Assembly: GCF_021134715.1 (NCBI RefSeq)
Contig: NC_060021.1
Location: 6,542,501 to 6,606,500 of the forward strand
Length of the DNA: 64,000 bases
From: Daphnia pulex
Lineage: Eukaryota; Arthropoda; Branchiopoda; Diplostraca; Daphniidae
Reading direction: 5' to 3'
Positions 1 to 10,018 of this stretch are shown here, piece by piece; the stretch's first letter is position 1; every line of letters starts with the position of its first letter. Both the position numbers and the translations under genes were made by a program. The notes under the pieces are model-generated. The model did no database searches, had not been told where the DNA came from, and worked only from the letters and a program-made list of their open reading frames with translations.

Positions 1-65
1 GCTACACGAGGAAGATAAGGAAGGGAGGGTTCGGTATCCGAAGATCGGAAACTTTAAAAATCCCT

Positions 66-71
66 TTTATT
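66..71 (-). terminator. Poly(A) signal of the cysteine-rich micro-gene
   Basis: AATAAA on the minus strand, about 40 bp downstream of the TAA at 114-112. It is the only canonical signal near this stop codon. Confidence 0.45.
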
Positions 72-111
72 AGAGGAGGGCTCGGTCGTTTTTAGTGCAG
101 GTTTCTTTCTC

Positions 112-373
112 TTACGGGAAACAAGTGAAGTGGAAGTAGTGACAGTAGGCAGAACACTTGAGGTTGAAAGCTTCTTTGTATTTCTTCATACGAACGTAAT
201 CCGTACTGGCCAATGACTGGCAAACAGTTACGGTGGCCTTTTCGGGACAAATAATGCAAGGCACAACTTAAGGATTTATTCATTTAAAAAGCAACTTTGA
301 ACCACCATTCAACAATTTACGCACTTGTTGGGGTGTTTCCATCTTTTAATTCAGCTTTGTCGGAATCGGACAT
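112..373 (-). CDS. Small cysteine-rich protein, two exons, function unknown
   Basis: I do not recognise this gene. Exon 1 runs 373-325 (ATG at 373) and exon 2 runs 266-112 (TAA at 114-112). The 58-bp intron has a GTGCGT donor and an AAG acceptor. Together the exons make exactly 68 codons, a 67-residue protein. The N-terminal 16 residues are acidic and polar. The rest holds six cysteines: a CIIC pair, a lone Cys, then a C-x3-C pair followed by a His/Phe-rich segment and a last Cys near the end, which could bind zinc or form disulfides. There is no signal peptide. A TTTATT at 66-71 (AATAAA on the minus strand) lies about 40 bp after the stop and supports a real 3' end. Splice sites are inferred and no homology was recognised, so this could be a fortuitous frame or the last exons of a longer gene. 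Confidence 0.4.
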
Positions 374-779
374 TTTGCGTTGATTTACTGTAGAGACGAA
401 TGGGACTCTAATGTCAAGATATGTAAGTAGGCAGCAGAAGCTATTTGGTTACAAAACCACAAAATGTTGCTTTTTAATCTTCCTCTTTATTTTCTTTCCT
501 CTGAATAATTCGTTGGGCTCTGACATGCAAATTTTTTAGCTTGACGCATAATGTATTTTTTTTCCTATATCCGTTCTTCTACTGACTACTGACCTAACGT
601 AACGTAACGTAACCTTTACATCGATTTTATACGCATCTCCCAGTTTCATCACACCTTACCTTAAAGAAGCAATTGTGTTTATTGTTATAACTATCATCCG
701 TGAATGTTTCGTGTCTCTTAACTCCATCCATTTACCTGGGCTTTTGGGTACAAAATGTATTTCTTCCCCTGCTAGCACA
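374..779. other. Intergenic, no gene seen
   Basis: AT-rich sequence with no convincing exon. It contains a short run of the pentamer ACGTA/ACGTAA at about 595-613. It probably includes the promoter of the minus-strand micro-gene, but no TATA box stands out. Confidence 0.5.
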
Positions 780-1460
780 AGATATCCATAGGATATCCTA
801 ATGTTAGTCCCTTCGTCCAAACAACGTCTCGTTTCTTTGGGAACTACTAGGGATATCCATTGGATTACCTTTTTGTCGTCAAATGGACGTCAAATTTTTA
901 TGTCCTTAGGACTGAAAAGTTGGATGCATTTAGGACAGTAAATATTGATTGTCCTGTTGGCATCCATCTACCTTCCCCCCCGCATATAATCCATACATTA
1001 TGTGCCATTTCGCGAAAACGAAACCTGCTACCTTCGACACTGGCTACCCCAACACTGGCTACCCCGACACTGGCTACCGCTACCCGACACTGGCTACCCC
1101 ATAAAGAAGCATATCACAATAAGCAGACATATGCTAAAAGCCTAAGACTGTTTGTTACAGTCAACAATTAGCCGGCCACAACACACAAGGCCAAGGGAGT
1201 ATTCTGTTTAAGTACCGTTTTCCAGGGTTAGCTAATCGGGGGAAGCCATTGTCGGGTAGCCATTGTCTACCCCCGGGGTAGCCAGTGTCGAAGGTAGCAG
1301 GTGTCTCCATGCAAATTTTCTATCCCTACAATACCCTTTTGTGACGTCCATTGTCTGTCCACGTTGGGACATTCTTGGACACGACATTTGGATGTCCCGC
1401 GTAGGGACTCAGGATAGACCGATGGGATATCCCTTCGTCAGGAAAGGACACTACAGTCCG
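780..1460. repeat. Fold-back (inverted-repeat) element with tandem core
   Basis: The 27 bases at 1024-1050 are exactly the reverse complement of 1275-1301. Looser inverted similarity extends outward to GGGATATCC-type motifs near 850 and 1425. The left arm carries about four tandem copies of a 15-20 bp unit containing ACACTGGCTACCCC (1036-1100). It looks like a non-autonomous fold-back or MITE-type element. The element ends are approximate and no target-site duplication was identified. Open frames inside it (for example 860-1171) are judged noncoding. Confidence 0.55.
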
Positions 1461-1929
1461 TCCTGGCAACTTAAAGTTGCTAGTAGGGTCATTTATGATA
1501 AATACTGTTTTACTTACTCTACTTTTAATACTGCAATACTTTTTTTGTTTTGTCTGGCTCCTTCTTTTACAAGTCCAGTAAAAGTTGGTTTCCTTTTGGC
1601 TTGTGAGGAAGACTCCAATGTTGTCCTGTCTTGTGTTTTACTTCTTAATATTGCGTCTCTCGTTATTTCTCCATCAGACTCGTCTTTGTTTTTTCTTTTG
1701 TATTTTTTACCTCCCTCGTCAGGGTTCTCTCACGTTCTTCAAATTGTCTACTCTACCTCCTCCTTTTTACAGAGATTTGGATTCTTTATAACTGCTCGAC
1801 TCGTTCTAACAATCACTACTATACACTCTGCCTTTTTTTACACACAAAAAAACTAAGTGAAATTTGTTGTTCGTTACTGAAACGGGGTAATGCAAAAACC
1901 AGAAAGGATAGAGAATTCAAGCCGTTTTT
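1461..1929. other. Intergenic, no gene seen
   Basis: T-rich sequence. A long open frame across 1263-1856 exists only because the strand is pyrimidine-rich and poor in stops; its translation is hydrophobic and unstructured with no family resemblance. Nothing else is supported. Confidence 0.45.
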
Positions 1930-2420
1930 AGCAGTGTTCTATCGAATAAAATTTTTGAATAAAAATTTCGAATAGAATAACGAAAGAAATCGTATTTGTA
2001 TTCGTTATTCGTAAAATAAAATTGTCTTAATTGGTATTCGGTATTTTTATTCGTTGTAGCTCACAATTTCATGATTTCGAATACAATTTCGAATAATTTT
2101 TAAAATTTTTTTTGTAGAAAGTTTCCTGTTTAACGCCATCTAGCGGCCGATTTTTGAAACCCTCTGGCCCCAGTTTGTGAATCTAAATAGCCAAAATAGC
2201 CGGGAGAAGAAATTTCCCTTGCATATTTTCAAAATCGGCCACTAAATGGCGCGGCAAAATGAATTGGAGTCTTAGATTCTGAAAAATTAGTTATTTTTAT
2301 TCGAAATTTTATTTGTTATTGGTTAATCGAAATTATTCGTTATTCTCACCCCCTTTTTATTCGTTTGTACACCTTATTCGTATTCGATTACAAAACTAAT
2401 AGTATTTTTCCTTATTCGAC
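1930..2420. repeat. AT-rich palindromic MITE-like repeat
   Basis: Both ends are dense in TTCGAATA/TATTCGTT words in opposite orientations. The core has two imperfect inverted arms of about 27 bp, 2133-2159 and 2227-2253, both reading CGCCAT(C/T)TAG(C/T)GGCCGA towards the centre. The symmetry and lack of coding capacity fit a non-autonomous DNA element. The boundaries are approximate. Confidence 0.5.
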
Positions 2421-2603
2421 AGTACGCTGGTTTTTATTACAAAATGTGTTTTTTTTCTTCTGTTGTCTCCCATCGTCCGCGATACACCGAATCCGTCTCC
2501 TTCAGAAATAGTATTTGAAACAGTTGTATTTACACATGATTATACAATGGATTCTTTTCTTTTGCTTATATGCTTTGCATAAAAATTTGTACAGTAAAAC
2601 AGT

Positions 2604-3274
2604 TTACAAGTTGCCACGTTTTGTTGCACATGACAAGCAGATGCTGCATTCATCCCTGGAGTATCTGCAGACAAATGGGCAAAGTATCGGTTTAATGATG
2701 CACAGGAATAATTTGAAGAAGTAAAACTTACGTCTGAATGGAGCACTTGCTGCAAAATTCCCCACCACAAGACATGCAGAGCTTGAAGCACTTGTCGCAA
2801 AACATTCCCTCACAGAATTTGCACCTCTCCAGAGCAATAAAACTGCCAGCAGAAGAGCATGACATGCAACTGTGGGGTAAGGTGGCATTAACGAAGGCAC
2901 TGGGTGGCTGCCCATCAATTTGTTGGGGTGAGATCCGCCCATCCAAAGTTATAATGGTTTGAGAATACTTGGGCAGATTTGTTGGTGGTTGTGTAGGTAT
3001 TGGATGTGTAGTTTCCAGTTGATTTGGTTTGGCCTTTGAGCCTTGAAAAAGGAGATTCAATGTCTTTCCTGGAATTTCAAACAAGACACACTTGAACAAA
3101 CATCTATTGCAGTGGTCAATTAAAACATAGAACATTCTTACTGTAGACAGCTTTCATGTTGGATTCTGAACAAATGCCTTGATTGATTTCTCTGTTGCCT
3201 ACTTGTATTTTCGACTGTGGGCAGTGAGATAAAGCATCTCCCCAATCGAGTTCAGACACGGGTCGTTTAGTCAT
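2604..3274 (-). CDS. Siva-family apoptosis-inducing protein
   Basis: Three exons: 3274-3142, 3068-2732 and 2664-2604 (stop TAA), joined by GT-AG introns with matching phase. The protein opens with MTKRPVSELDWGDAL. It then has the Siva-type amphipathic segment (KTLNLLFQGSKA, like the vertebrate KTKRLLFLGAQA) and a poorly conserved Pro/Thr linker. It ends in the diagnostic cysteine-rich C-terminus, a ladder of C-x2-C pairs that probably bind zinc (CSSC-like, CKFC, CDKC, CMSC, CSKC, CSIC, CLSC). In mammals Siva binds TNF-receptor-family tails such as CD27 and acts in apoptosis and p53 signalling; the arthropod role is inferred only. The start was chosen because the N-terminal block matches the family. 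Length (about 176 aa) is close to human SIVA1 (175). Confidence 0.85.
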
Positions 3275-4008
3275 CGTGTGACAAAATCAAGGAAAATTAG
3301 TGCCAAAAATAAGGATGAAATAAGGCAAAAACAATTAAAGAATGTCTTAAATAATACGGCTACTGTGATGACTGACAGCAAAGTGACAGTTCTCAGGCTC
3401 GCGCCATTTATAAGACCAACGGGAAGAGAGAAAAGAAGCCTCTTCTAAAAATGCGAGTTATCATTGCTGCGCCTGCGAGTCACGGAGCCAGCAGCCAGCC
3501 ATTAACGTTCATATTAATGTTTAGCAGTAGGAAAAAAAAAGACACTCTTGTTTTATTTCTTTTTTTAAATTAGTATAATCACACGCTGGCAGTGTGCATG
3601 AACGATAAAAAAAAACGCGCTAAATGACGTCTTAAATGGGTCATTGTTCGCAAGTCGTTGTAATTTTTTCTAACAGATGGCGTTGGAGGGCAGCCCTTTT
3701 GGCCAGGTAAGAAAAAACATGTGCGGCTTTCGGCTCTGGCTGCCGAGGTATTTCACTATGCCAGATAAGGTCTTCTGGTAGTATACACAGGTGGGCCGCC
3801 AAGAGGGAAAGAGAGAGGCGGTGCTGAGTAGGAAAAAAGCCCAGGAAAGGCGACGACGACGAGTCCACCAAGTCTATTTTCATTTGCCAGTCTCCGACGA
3901 CGAGTGTTGTCAAAAGTCTCGTGTTTTCTTCCTCGTGGATTATTAAATAACGTTGACGTGGCACGAATCAGGTATCTAACTGTGTACGTAATACATCGAA
4001 AGACACAC
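3275..4008. other. Upstream region shared by Siva (-) and the karst leader (+)
   Basis: Contains the presumed Siva promoter and, beyond it, sequence leading to the karst leader. Overlapping minus-strand open frames at 3641-3964 and 3756-4355 look like chance frames with no domain. No TATA box is obvious on either strand. Confidence 0.35.
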
Positions 4009-4432
4009 ATTTTGTGTGTGTGTGTGTTGGCATCCGATTTCCCTCCCAAATAGAAAGAAAAAGTTTCGTGTGTGTGTCTGTGCGAGTGTGCGATCAATTT
4101 ACATGGCTGGAGGCGGTGATGGCAAAAGGCGCGCAAGAGGTCGCTGACTTCGCTTCTTCTGCTGCTTTTTGGCTGCCGTTCTTGTTGCAGCAGTCGAGCC
4201 GAGTTTGTTACTTCTCCGACGGCGGCCGTGTGGTGGTCGTGCCCTGTTGTGTTGTCTCGATCGAATAAGTGGCCTCTTTTTTCTCTTGTCTGTTGTGTGC
4301 AGTGGCTTTTGAACTCGAATAAAACCAGAGACCCAAAGAATCTGAGAGAAAACAAAACAAACGCAACGATTGTGTTTATTGTTCGTTGCTGCCTTGTTAT
4401 TGTGGATTATGCCGGAAAAATTCTACAACCAG
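4009..4432 (+). other. Possible noncoding first exon of karst
   Basis: A GC-richer stretch ends in ...CAACCAG followed by a GTAAAA donor at 4433. Joined to the acceptor at 9692/9693, the short ATG frame at 4409 (MPEKFYNQ) would stop after one more residue, so it would be an upstream ORF rather than coding sequence. The true transcription start cannot be read from sequence alone. A (TG)n run sits at 4013-4027. Confidence 0.25.
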
Positions 4433-7400
4433 GTAAAATACCAAAAGTTCTTTTTTTATTTTTTTCCTCTCGACGGTTGTCATTTCCCAAAAAAGAAAAA
4501 GTTTCTCGTCAGCTGCGTCAGTTATTTCGTGATTCGGTTTCCTTTTTAGTAGTAGCCCGCCATTTTTCCTCCGTTTTTCTCTACTCGTTGTTTTTTTAAA
4601 AAAGGCTGTTGTGTGTGCCACACTTTGACGCCATTTGGCGGCACTTTATAGGTCATTGCTCACTGCCATTTCTATTATTTGTTTTTAATTCATGCCGGGC
4701 CCAATGATGATGGATCGTCACAACTGTCGACCGGTTTTTCATCTCAACCAGTATGTGTGTTTGGCTGGGTGAAAATAAGTTTTGCAAATTGTTTTGGTGG
4801 TTTCTTTCGGAAGAAGAAGAGGAGACGACGACAGGAGAGAATTTCAAAAGAGATGACGCAGGCCTCTGAAAAATTTGACTTAAGAAATAGGCGTCAGACA
4901 GAGTAGACGTCCGGCAGGTTTTTTGATGGTTTTTCTTCTTTTTGGTTGATGAGGAGGAGGGGAGGAAGGCATTGACGTCACCAAAAACACACTCACATAA
5001 TACTCTTTTTTTCTCTTTTTCGTCTGGTCTTTCTCAACTGTTATTTTTTGGAGAGAAAAACCACAAAAGTTGTTGCTGTGTGAAGAGCCGGATGAAAGAC
5101 GACTAACGTACGTACGCCAAATAAAAAATACAGTGTTAAGTGTAAATATTTCCAACCCGGAGGATAGAAAATTGTTAAACAAAAAAAAAAAATAATTTTA
5201 TTTTGAATCAGTGAGTGGGGCATCGAGGGGGGTGGCCCTCGGTCCCGGAGATGAAGAAGAAAAACAAAAATAATCTGAAAAGAGAAGAAATATCTATTTG
5301 GCTTGAAAAAAAAGAAAGAAAATGCTCTTTTATGGAGGGCAATCAAGTTGTAGTAGCCTAGCTCTCTCTCTCTGCTCATAGACATTGAGTAATGAGCTTC
5401 TCCGTGAGTGTTATCTCTCGGTACAGACACACAGTCGATTCTCTTTTTTTTCTTTTTGGGACTTTTGAACGTTATACCTCTCCTTATTGCCCGGTTGTCT
5501 GGGCGACGTGACCCATTGATCCCGCACGTTATTTCCATCGTAACCGAAGAAGAACTTTCACTCTCTTCTTTTTGTGTGTGTGTCACTTACATGTACATGA
5601 GGGTTTTCTTTTGGAACGACGTCGTACGACTTTAGCTTTCCACCCGAGTGATGTTTGATTGTGTGATGCAGAGTCGGAGCAATCGGATCGTGAGAGATTT
5701 TTAGGAGCTAATGTGTAAAGAAGAATAAAAACTAGTCGGGGATGAACATTTTTTAAGTGGGCGGGAATTTTAAAAGTTGTTTTCTTTTCGATTTGATGTG
5801 GTGGTGGTGGTGGTCGGACGTTTATTTTTTTTTTTCGTGTTGTTTGTTGTAGATTGACCGTTTCTCGTCATCGATTACAACGTTTTTGCTGGCACGTCGT
5901 TACTTAACGCAACCATTTTTTCGTGAGTGTCCAAAGTTGTTTCTAGAAGAGATAAAAAAAAAAAACAAAAAAAACTGGACAAGGAAAAATGGAACCTTAT
6001 CGATAGTTTTTAGGTATCACGATTCCTTTCCAGTGTGTTTGTATGTGTGGGAAGGTCTCCTTAAAATTTTCACTTTTCTTTCCCTGAAAAAAAGACAAGA
6101 AAATGGCGTCGGTTGACCACTTCCGAGGCGGGGGCTGGTGGAAAAATAAAAAAATGCATACGAACGACACTGCGTGTACGTCTAAAGAACCTTTTTTTTT
6201 TCTTTCTTCTTTTTTATTTTCCAAAGGTGTACATGTGTTGTAAATCGAAATGTTTTTATTTCATATCAAAATCCAGACAAGAAACAGTTGCGTGAAATAG
6301 TTGGAATGTAAATAATCGGGGGAAAAAACAAAATTCGGATAAGCCCCACCCATGTTTGTGCGGTGTAGAGAACGAAGGAGGTCATGTTAATTCTAGCAAA
6401 ACGTTTTTTCCTCTTTTTTTTCTATATAGCGCGCGTGTTGTCTATTTATTTTCACTCACGTCCGGTCTGTCTGTCTGTCTCTGTGTCGTTTTTCTCTCTC
6501 TCTCCGCCATCCGCCGTAGATAGTAGGTTCTATAGATGATAATACGCTCAGACAATATGCCAGAATGTGCACGTATATGTTGTTGTTGTTGTGGCCGTGT
6601 GTGTGTATGGAATAGACAAGCAGAAAAAGGCCAGAAGCCGGTGCCTAGCGATCCGCAGCTCGGAATGCGATCCCGCCTGTAGCGTCGCCGGGGCCGCCGC
6701 CACCGCCGCTATACATTCACAAAGATATTCATGGCCTTGGGAGTTTTCCTTTTTTTTTTATTTTCTTTTTTGCCTCTCGTGATTATTAGGATTCTTCTTT
6801 TTTTTTTTTTTTTGATCGAACGTGATCATGATTTTTTTTTTCTTTTTATGATTAAATTCTGGTCCCAACTGCTGCGCGTTGCCTGCCCCGGGTTGCGTTT
6901 TTCTTCCTTGAACGTAAATCAGCTCACAGCTGCTCTTTTATACCTGGATCAAGAAGAACAAGGAGGTTTCGTTTGTTAGATCGACCATGTAGTTCTTCTT
7001 CTTCTTTCCATCCCCTCCTTTTGATACGTAATATGGATACAACAACAAGATAAAAATGGGACCGATTTTGGGTTTACCGTTTTCTTATATCCCCTCCCTA
7101 CTCTCAGCGTGTGTAGTGACCCCGTCCGACTGGATTCGAGAAGAAACCCACAGGTCTTCTTCTTCTTCTTATAATAATTTAAAAAAAGTCTTCTTGGTTC
7201 ATAACTGTGGTTGTTGCGTGTGTACGCAAACTAATCCTAACGGGTTAGACCTTTTTCGTGTAGTTTCCGGATTGATTTTTGTTTTGTTTCTTTTTCATTT
7301 CATTTCCCGGGTGGCGAACCAAGTGGAACTGCGATGCGATCCGATACATTAGCCGTTCATGGCTGGATGGAATGCATAACAATGTGTTGTTCTGGCCCGT

Positions 7401-9692
7401 CCTCTTTCGCAACGCTGGACACGCAGAGAAAAAATAGAAATGACGTTTCAGTTTTATTAACAAGGTGTGACTGAATAAAAAGAGATTAAGGAGTGTAAAA
7501 AAATGTTGCTATAGCACCACCACCACCACCAACGGACGCCCAATTGCCCACCTTCTCACAGACTTGGTTATACTCCAATGGCGGCCATTGGATTGGCAGA
7601 CCTTTTCGTCAAGTCCCGTGAGAATGCAGCCGGAATCCTTTGAAAAATCTTGTCCGTTTTTTCTTTCTTCCTGTTGTGAATGCTAAGCCCATTCCGGACA
7701 ATGGCCGTCTGTTGGTTGGCCCGGCAATGCTCGATGATTAGCTATTTAGCAGCAGGTGCATTCTTTTCTAACTTTTGGTGTTGGTTGAATTTTCGCGCTG
7801 TTGTTTTTTTTCGGTTCGTGTCGATTGAATGTGTGTGTGGGTCAGAGAGTCGTTGAGGATGGAGGGCGTCACTTGGGCGGTGTCAAATTCAATTGTGTAT
7901 GCGTGGACAGACACACAGTGTCCGTGTGTGTGTGTGAGGTCTGGCGCGTTATATAAAAGTGACGGCGGCCGAGATTGGAGCTGCTGCCAGCCGTTTTATA
8001 CCAGCCACAGTTCTCACGTCAGGTTGTTACGACGGATATTTACCACTTTTCTACTCTCTCATGTCCACTTCTTTTTTCTATTTCTTTTCTGCCATCAACC
8101 TGAGATAACAATCCGGCAGTGAATGTGCCAGGAATTAGCGTCACCCCGCCATCATGCACAGGGGGTCCTATTGAAACGTATTTAACATGGTAACATCGTT
8201 AATGATGTTAGCGTGTCCGCTTGATTGTTATTTTTTCTTCTTCTTCTTTTTTTCCCGTCTCGTTTTCGCTAACGAACGTCCACGCTTTGGTTGGTTCTTC
8301 TTCTTTTTACGACTGGACCATTTCGACTGGAAAAGTTTCGAGCCTGAGTGGTGGTGCGGGAGTCTGTGGTTCGGTTCGGCTGTGGCCGACAGTCTGCTAG
8401 ACAGTTGTGTAGTACCAAAGTCACAAAAACAGAAAAAAAAAGTTGCCCTTGATCCGCACAACTGGATCCTTCCGCTTGATTTTCCTATCGACCATTTCTT
8501 CTTCTTCTTCTTCCTTTTTTTGTTTTATTTTTCTCTCACGCAAGGAGCAACGGGTAACCGGATGGGAACCACCACCGCCACCACCCGGCGTCCTTTTTTT
8601 TTTTTTCTTCTACAAAACTTGTACACAACCGGCCCGGCCGTTAGTACACACGCATATCGAATGATGCCATTGACCCTCTCCTGTTGAAAAAACACGGAAT
8701 TTTTCGTTTTTTTCTTTTTTTTTTTTTGTCCAGCCGTTGCCAAGAGACGAGGCTTCGAAAGTGATTATTCCGCTTCCCCGTGTGTGTTGTTGTTGTTGTT
8801 GTTGAAGGGAAAGGCAGAGAGGCTAGTCTCGCACCACGGATTTTCTGTTCTTCTTTTCTTCGCCCTTTGCAACTTTTTCCCGTTCCCAGGAGATAATTCC
8901 ATTTGGCTGGGCGGTGCCGATGAGGTCGAAGGGTTTCCCTGGACCATCAAACTTGTAACTTGAAAACTTTTTTTCGTTCTTTTTTCTTTGGCGTGTATAC
9001 GTGCTCTCGAGTCTCTCTGCTGGACCTTGTCATCGCTGCTGCCCACTGCTGGACGATTTTCGACAACCGTTCCTATTCGGCCGTCCGAATAGGATTTCAT
9101 TCAACACCTACCCCCTCTTGCGCCAGTTTGAATTTACAAACACACACACGCAGACGGGGGAGTGATTATGACGTCATGTCGAGTACAGGCCAGAAAAATA
9201 AAAATAAAAGCAAAGAGGGAAAAAAAGGAAATGGGAAAAGTTGACGGATCAGAAGCTTTTTTTGGTTAACGCGTGCGCATCAACGCCTGAAAAACCGTTT
9301 TGAGCCCCGTCATTAGCGCCCGTCTGTTTACGATCTTTTATTGGCCGAAAATTTTGGTGTATACATGTGTAACCGACCACACACTCGAGTGCCAAAGAAA
9401 AAAAAAAGGAAAACTTTAGAGCTGACTGACACAGATAATCTTCAAGTCAATTGTTTGTTGGCGTTTGAAACACTCGCGATTGGAGACTCGAAAAAATTCC
9501 AACGTTTTCAACGCCGCTCTGGATAAAAACAAAATGGAGGGCCGATAAGACCAAGACAGGCGTATGTGTGTGTGTTTTTCTGAGCCCGCCAGTTTTTTCT
9601 CTGTGTGATAAAAAAAGGACAAAGAGATGACGTAAACATTTTGAAATTTTCTGCATTCTAAATATTTTTTCTCTTTTTATCTTTTTTCGACA
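4433..9692 (+). other. Long pyrimidine-rich leader intron of karst
   Basis: About 5.3 kb without a supported coding exon. It is rich in T-runs, CT tracts and trinucleotide runs: GTG near 5800, CAC near 7520, and GTT/TTG near 8785. It also contains a GC-rich patch at 6640-6715. The many open frames here are by-products of homopurine/homopyrimidine strands. It ends in a pyrimidine tract and CGACAG at about 9692. An internal TATA box (separate entry) may mark an alternative promoter. Confidence 0.35.
7952..7959 (+). promoter_or_regulatory. TATA box inside the karst leader intron
   Basis: TATAAAAG follows a GC-rich context, with a candidate initiator (CCACAGTTCTC region) about 45 bp downstream near 8003-8013. 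It is the best-formed TATA box between Siva and the karst coding start and may drive a shorter karst transcript. No cDNA evidence is available. Confidence 0.3.
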
Positions 9693-10018
9693 GATATAAC
9701 AAGGATGGCGATAAGAGCGGGACCGACGGCCGCGGTCAAACTACACGGTGTAACACTGTGAAATAGTTGCCTTAGAAGCAGAAGAGCAGCCGGACCGATA
9801 GGAAACGCTAATCAACACGGCCGGCGCGAGAGAGATTCGTCTCCCAAACGGACCAATTAATTGAAGTAGAAAAGAGAAACGAGACCACCCGCCTTGTGTC
9901 GTGGCGGTTTGCGAGAAAGAGAGTGACAACGAAAGAACACAAAACAAAAACGGACTGGAATATTTGTAAGTGTTTGTTTGTTTAGCCGGACTGACGTGGT
10001 GCGTAGTCCCGGCCAGCG
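9693..10018 (+). other. Karst 5' untranslated region with a short uORF
   Basis: Begins after a plausible acceptor (TTTTTTCGACAG). The first ATG at about 9704 opens an 18-codon upstream ORF that closes with TGA near 9760. No upstream splice gives an in-frame extension of the main protein: the frame before the ATG at 10019 meets a TGA within a few codons. This leader therefore appears untranslated apart from the uORF. Confidence 0.35.

Noticed and set aside
1263-1856. Long plus-strand open frame of about 197 codons
   Set aside because: It covers the arm of a fold-back and T-rich sequence. The translation is hydrophobic, without domains, and no splice or poly(A) context supports it.
3641-4355. 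Two overlapping minus-strand open frames near the karst leader
   Set aside because: They overlap in different frames and have biased composition (Ser/Arg/His) with no recognisable motif. They are best explained as chance frames in a GC-richer leader.
4433-9692. Numerous Phe/Ser- or Lys/Arg-rich frames in the karst leader intron
   Set aside because: All derive from T-runs and CT/GA tracts; none has homology or a consistent exon structure.
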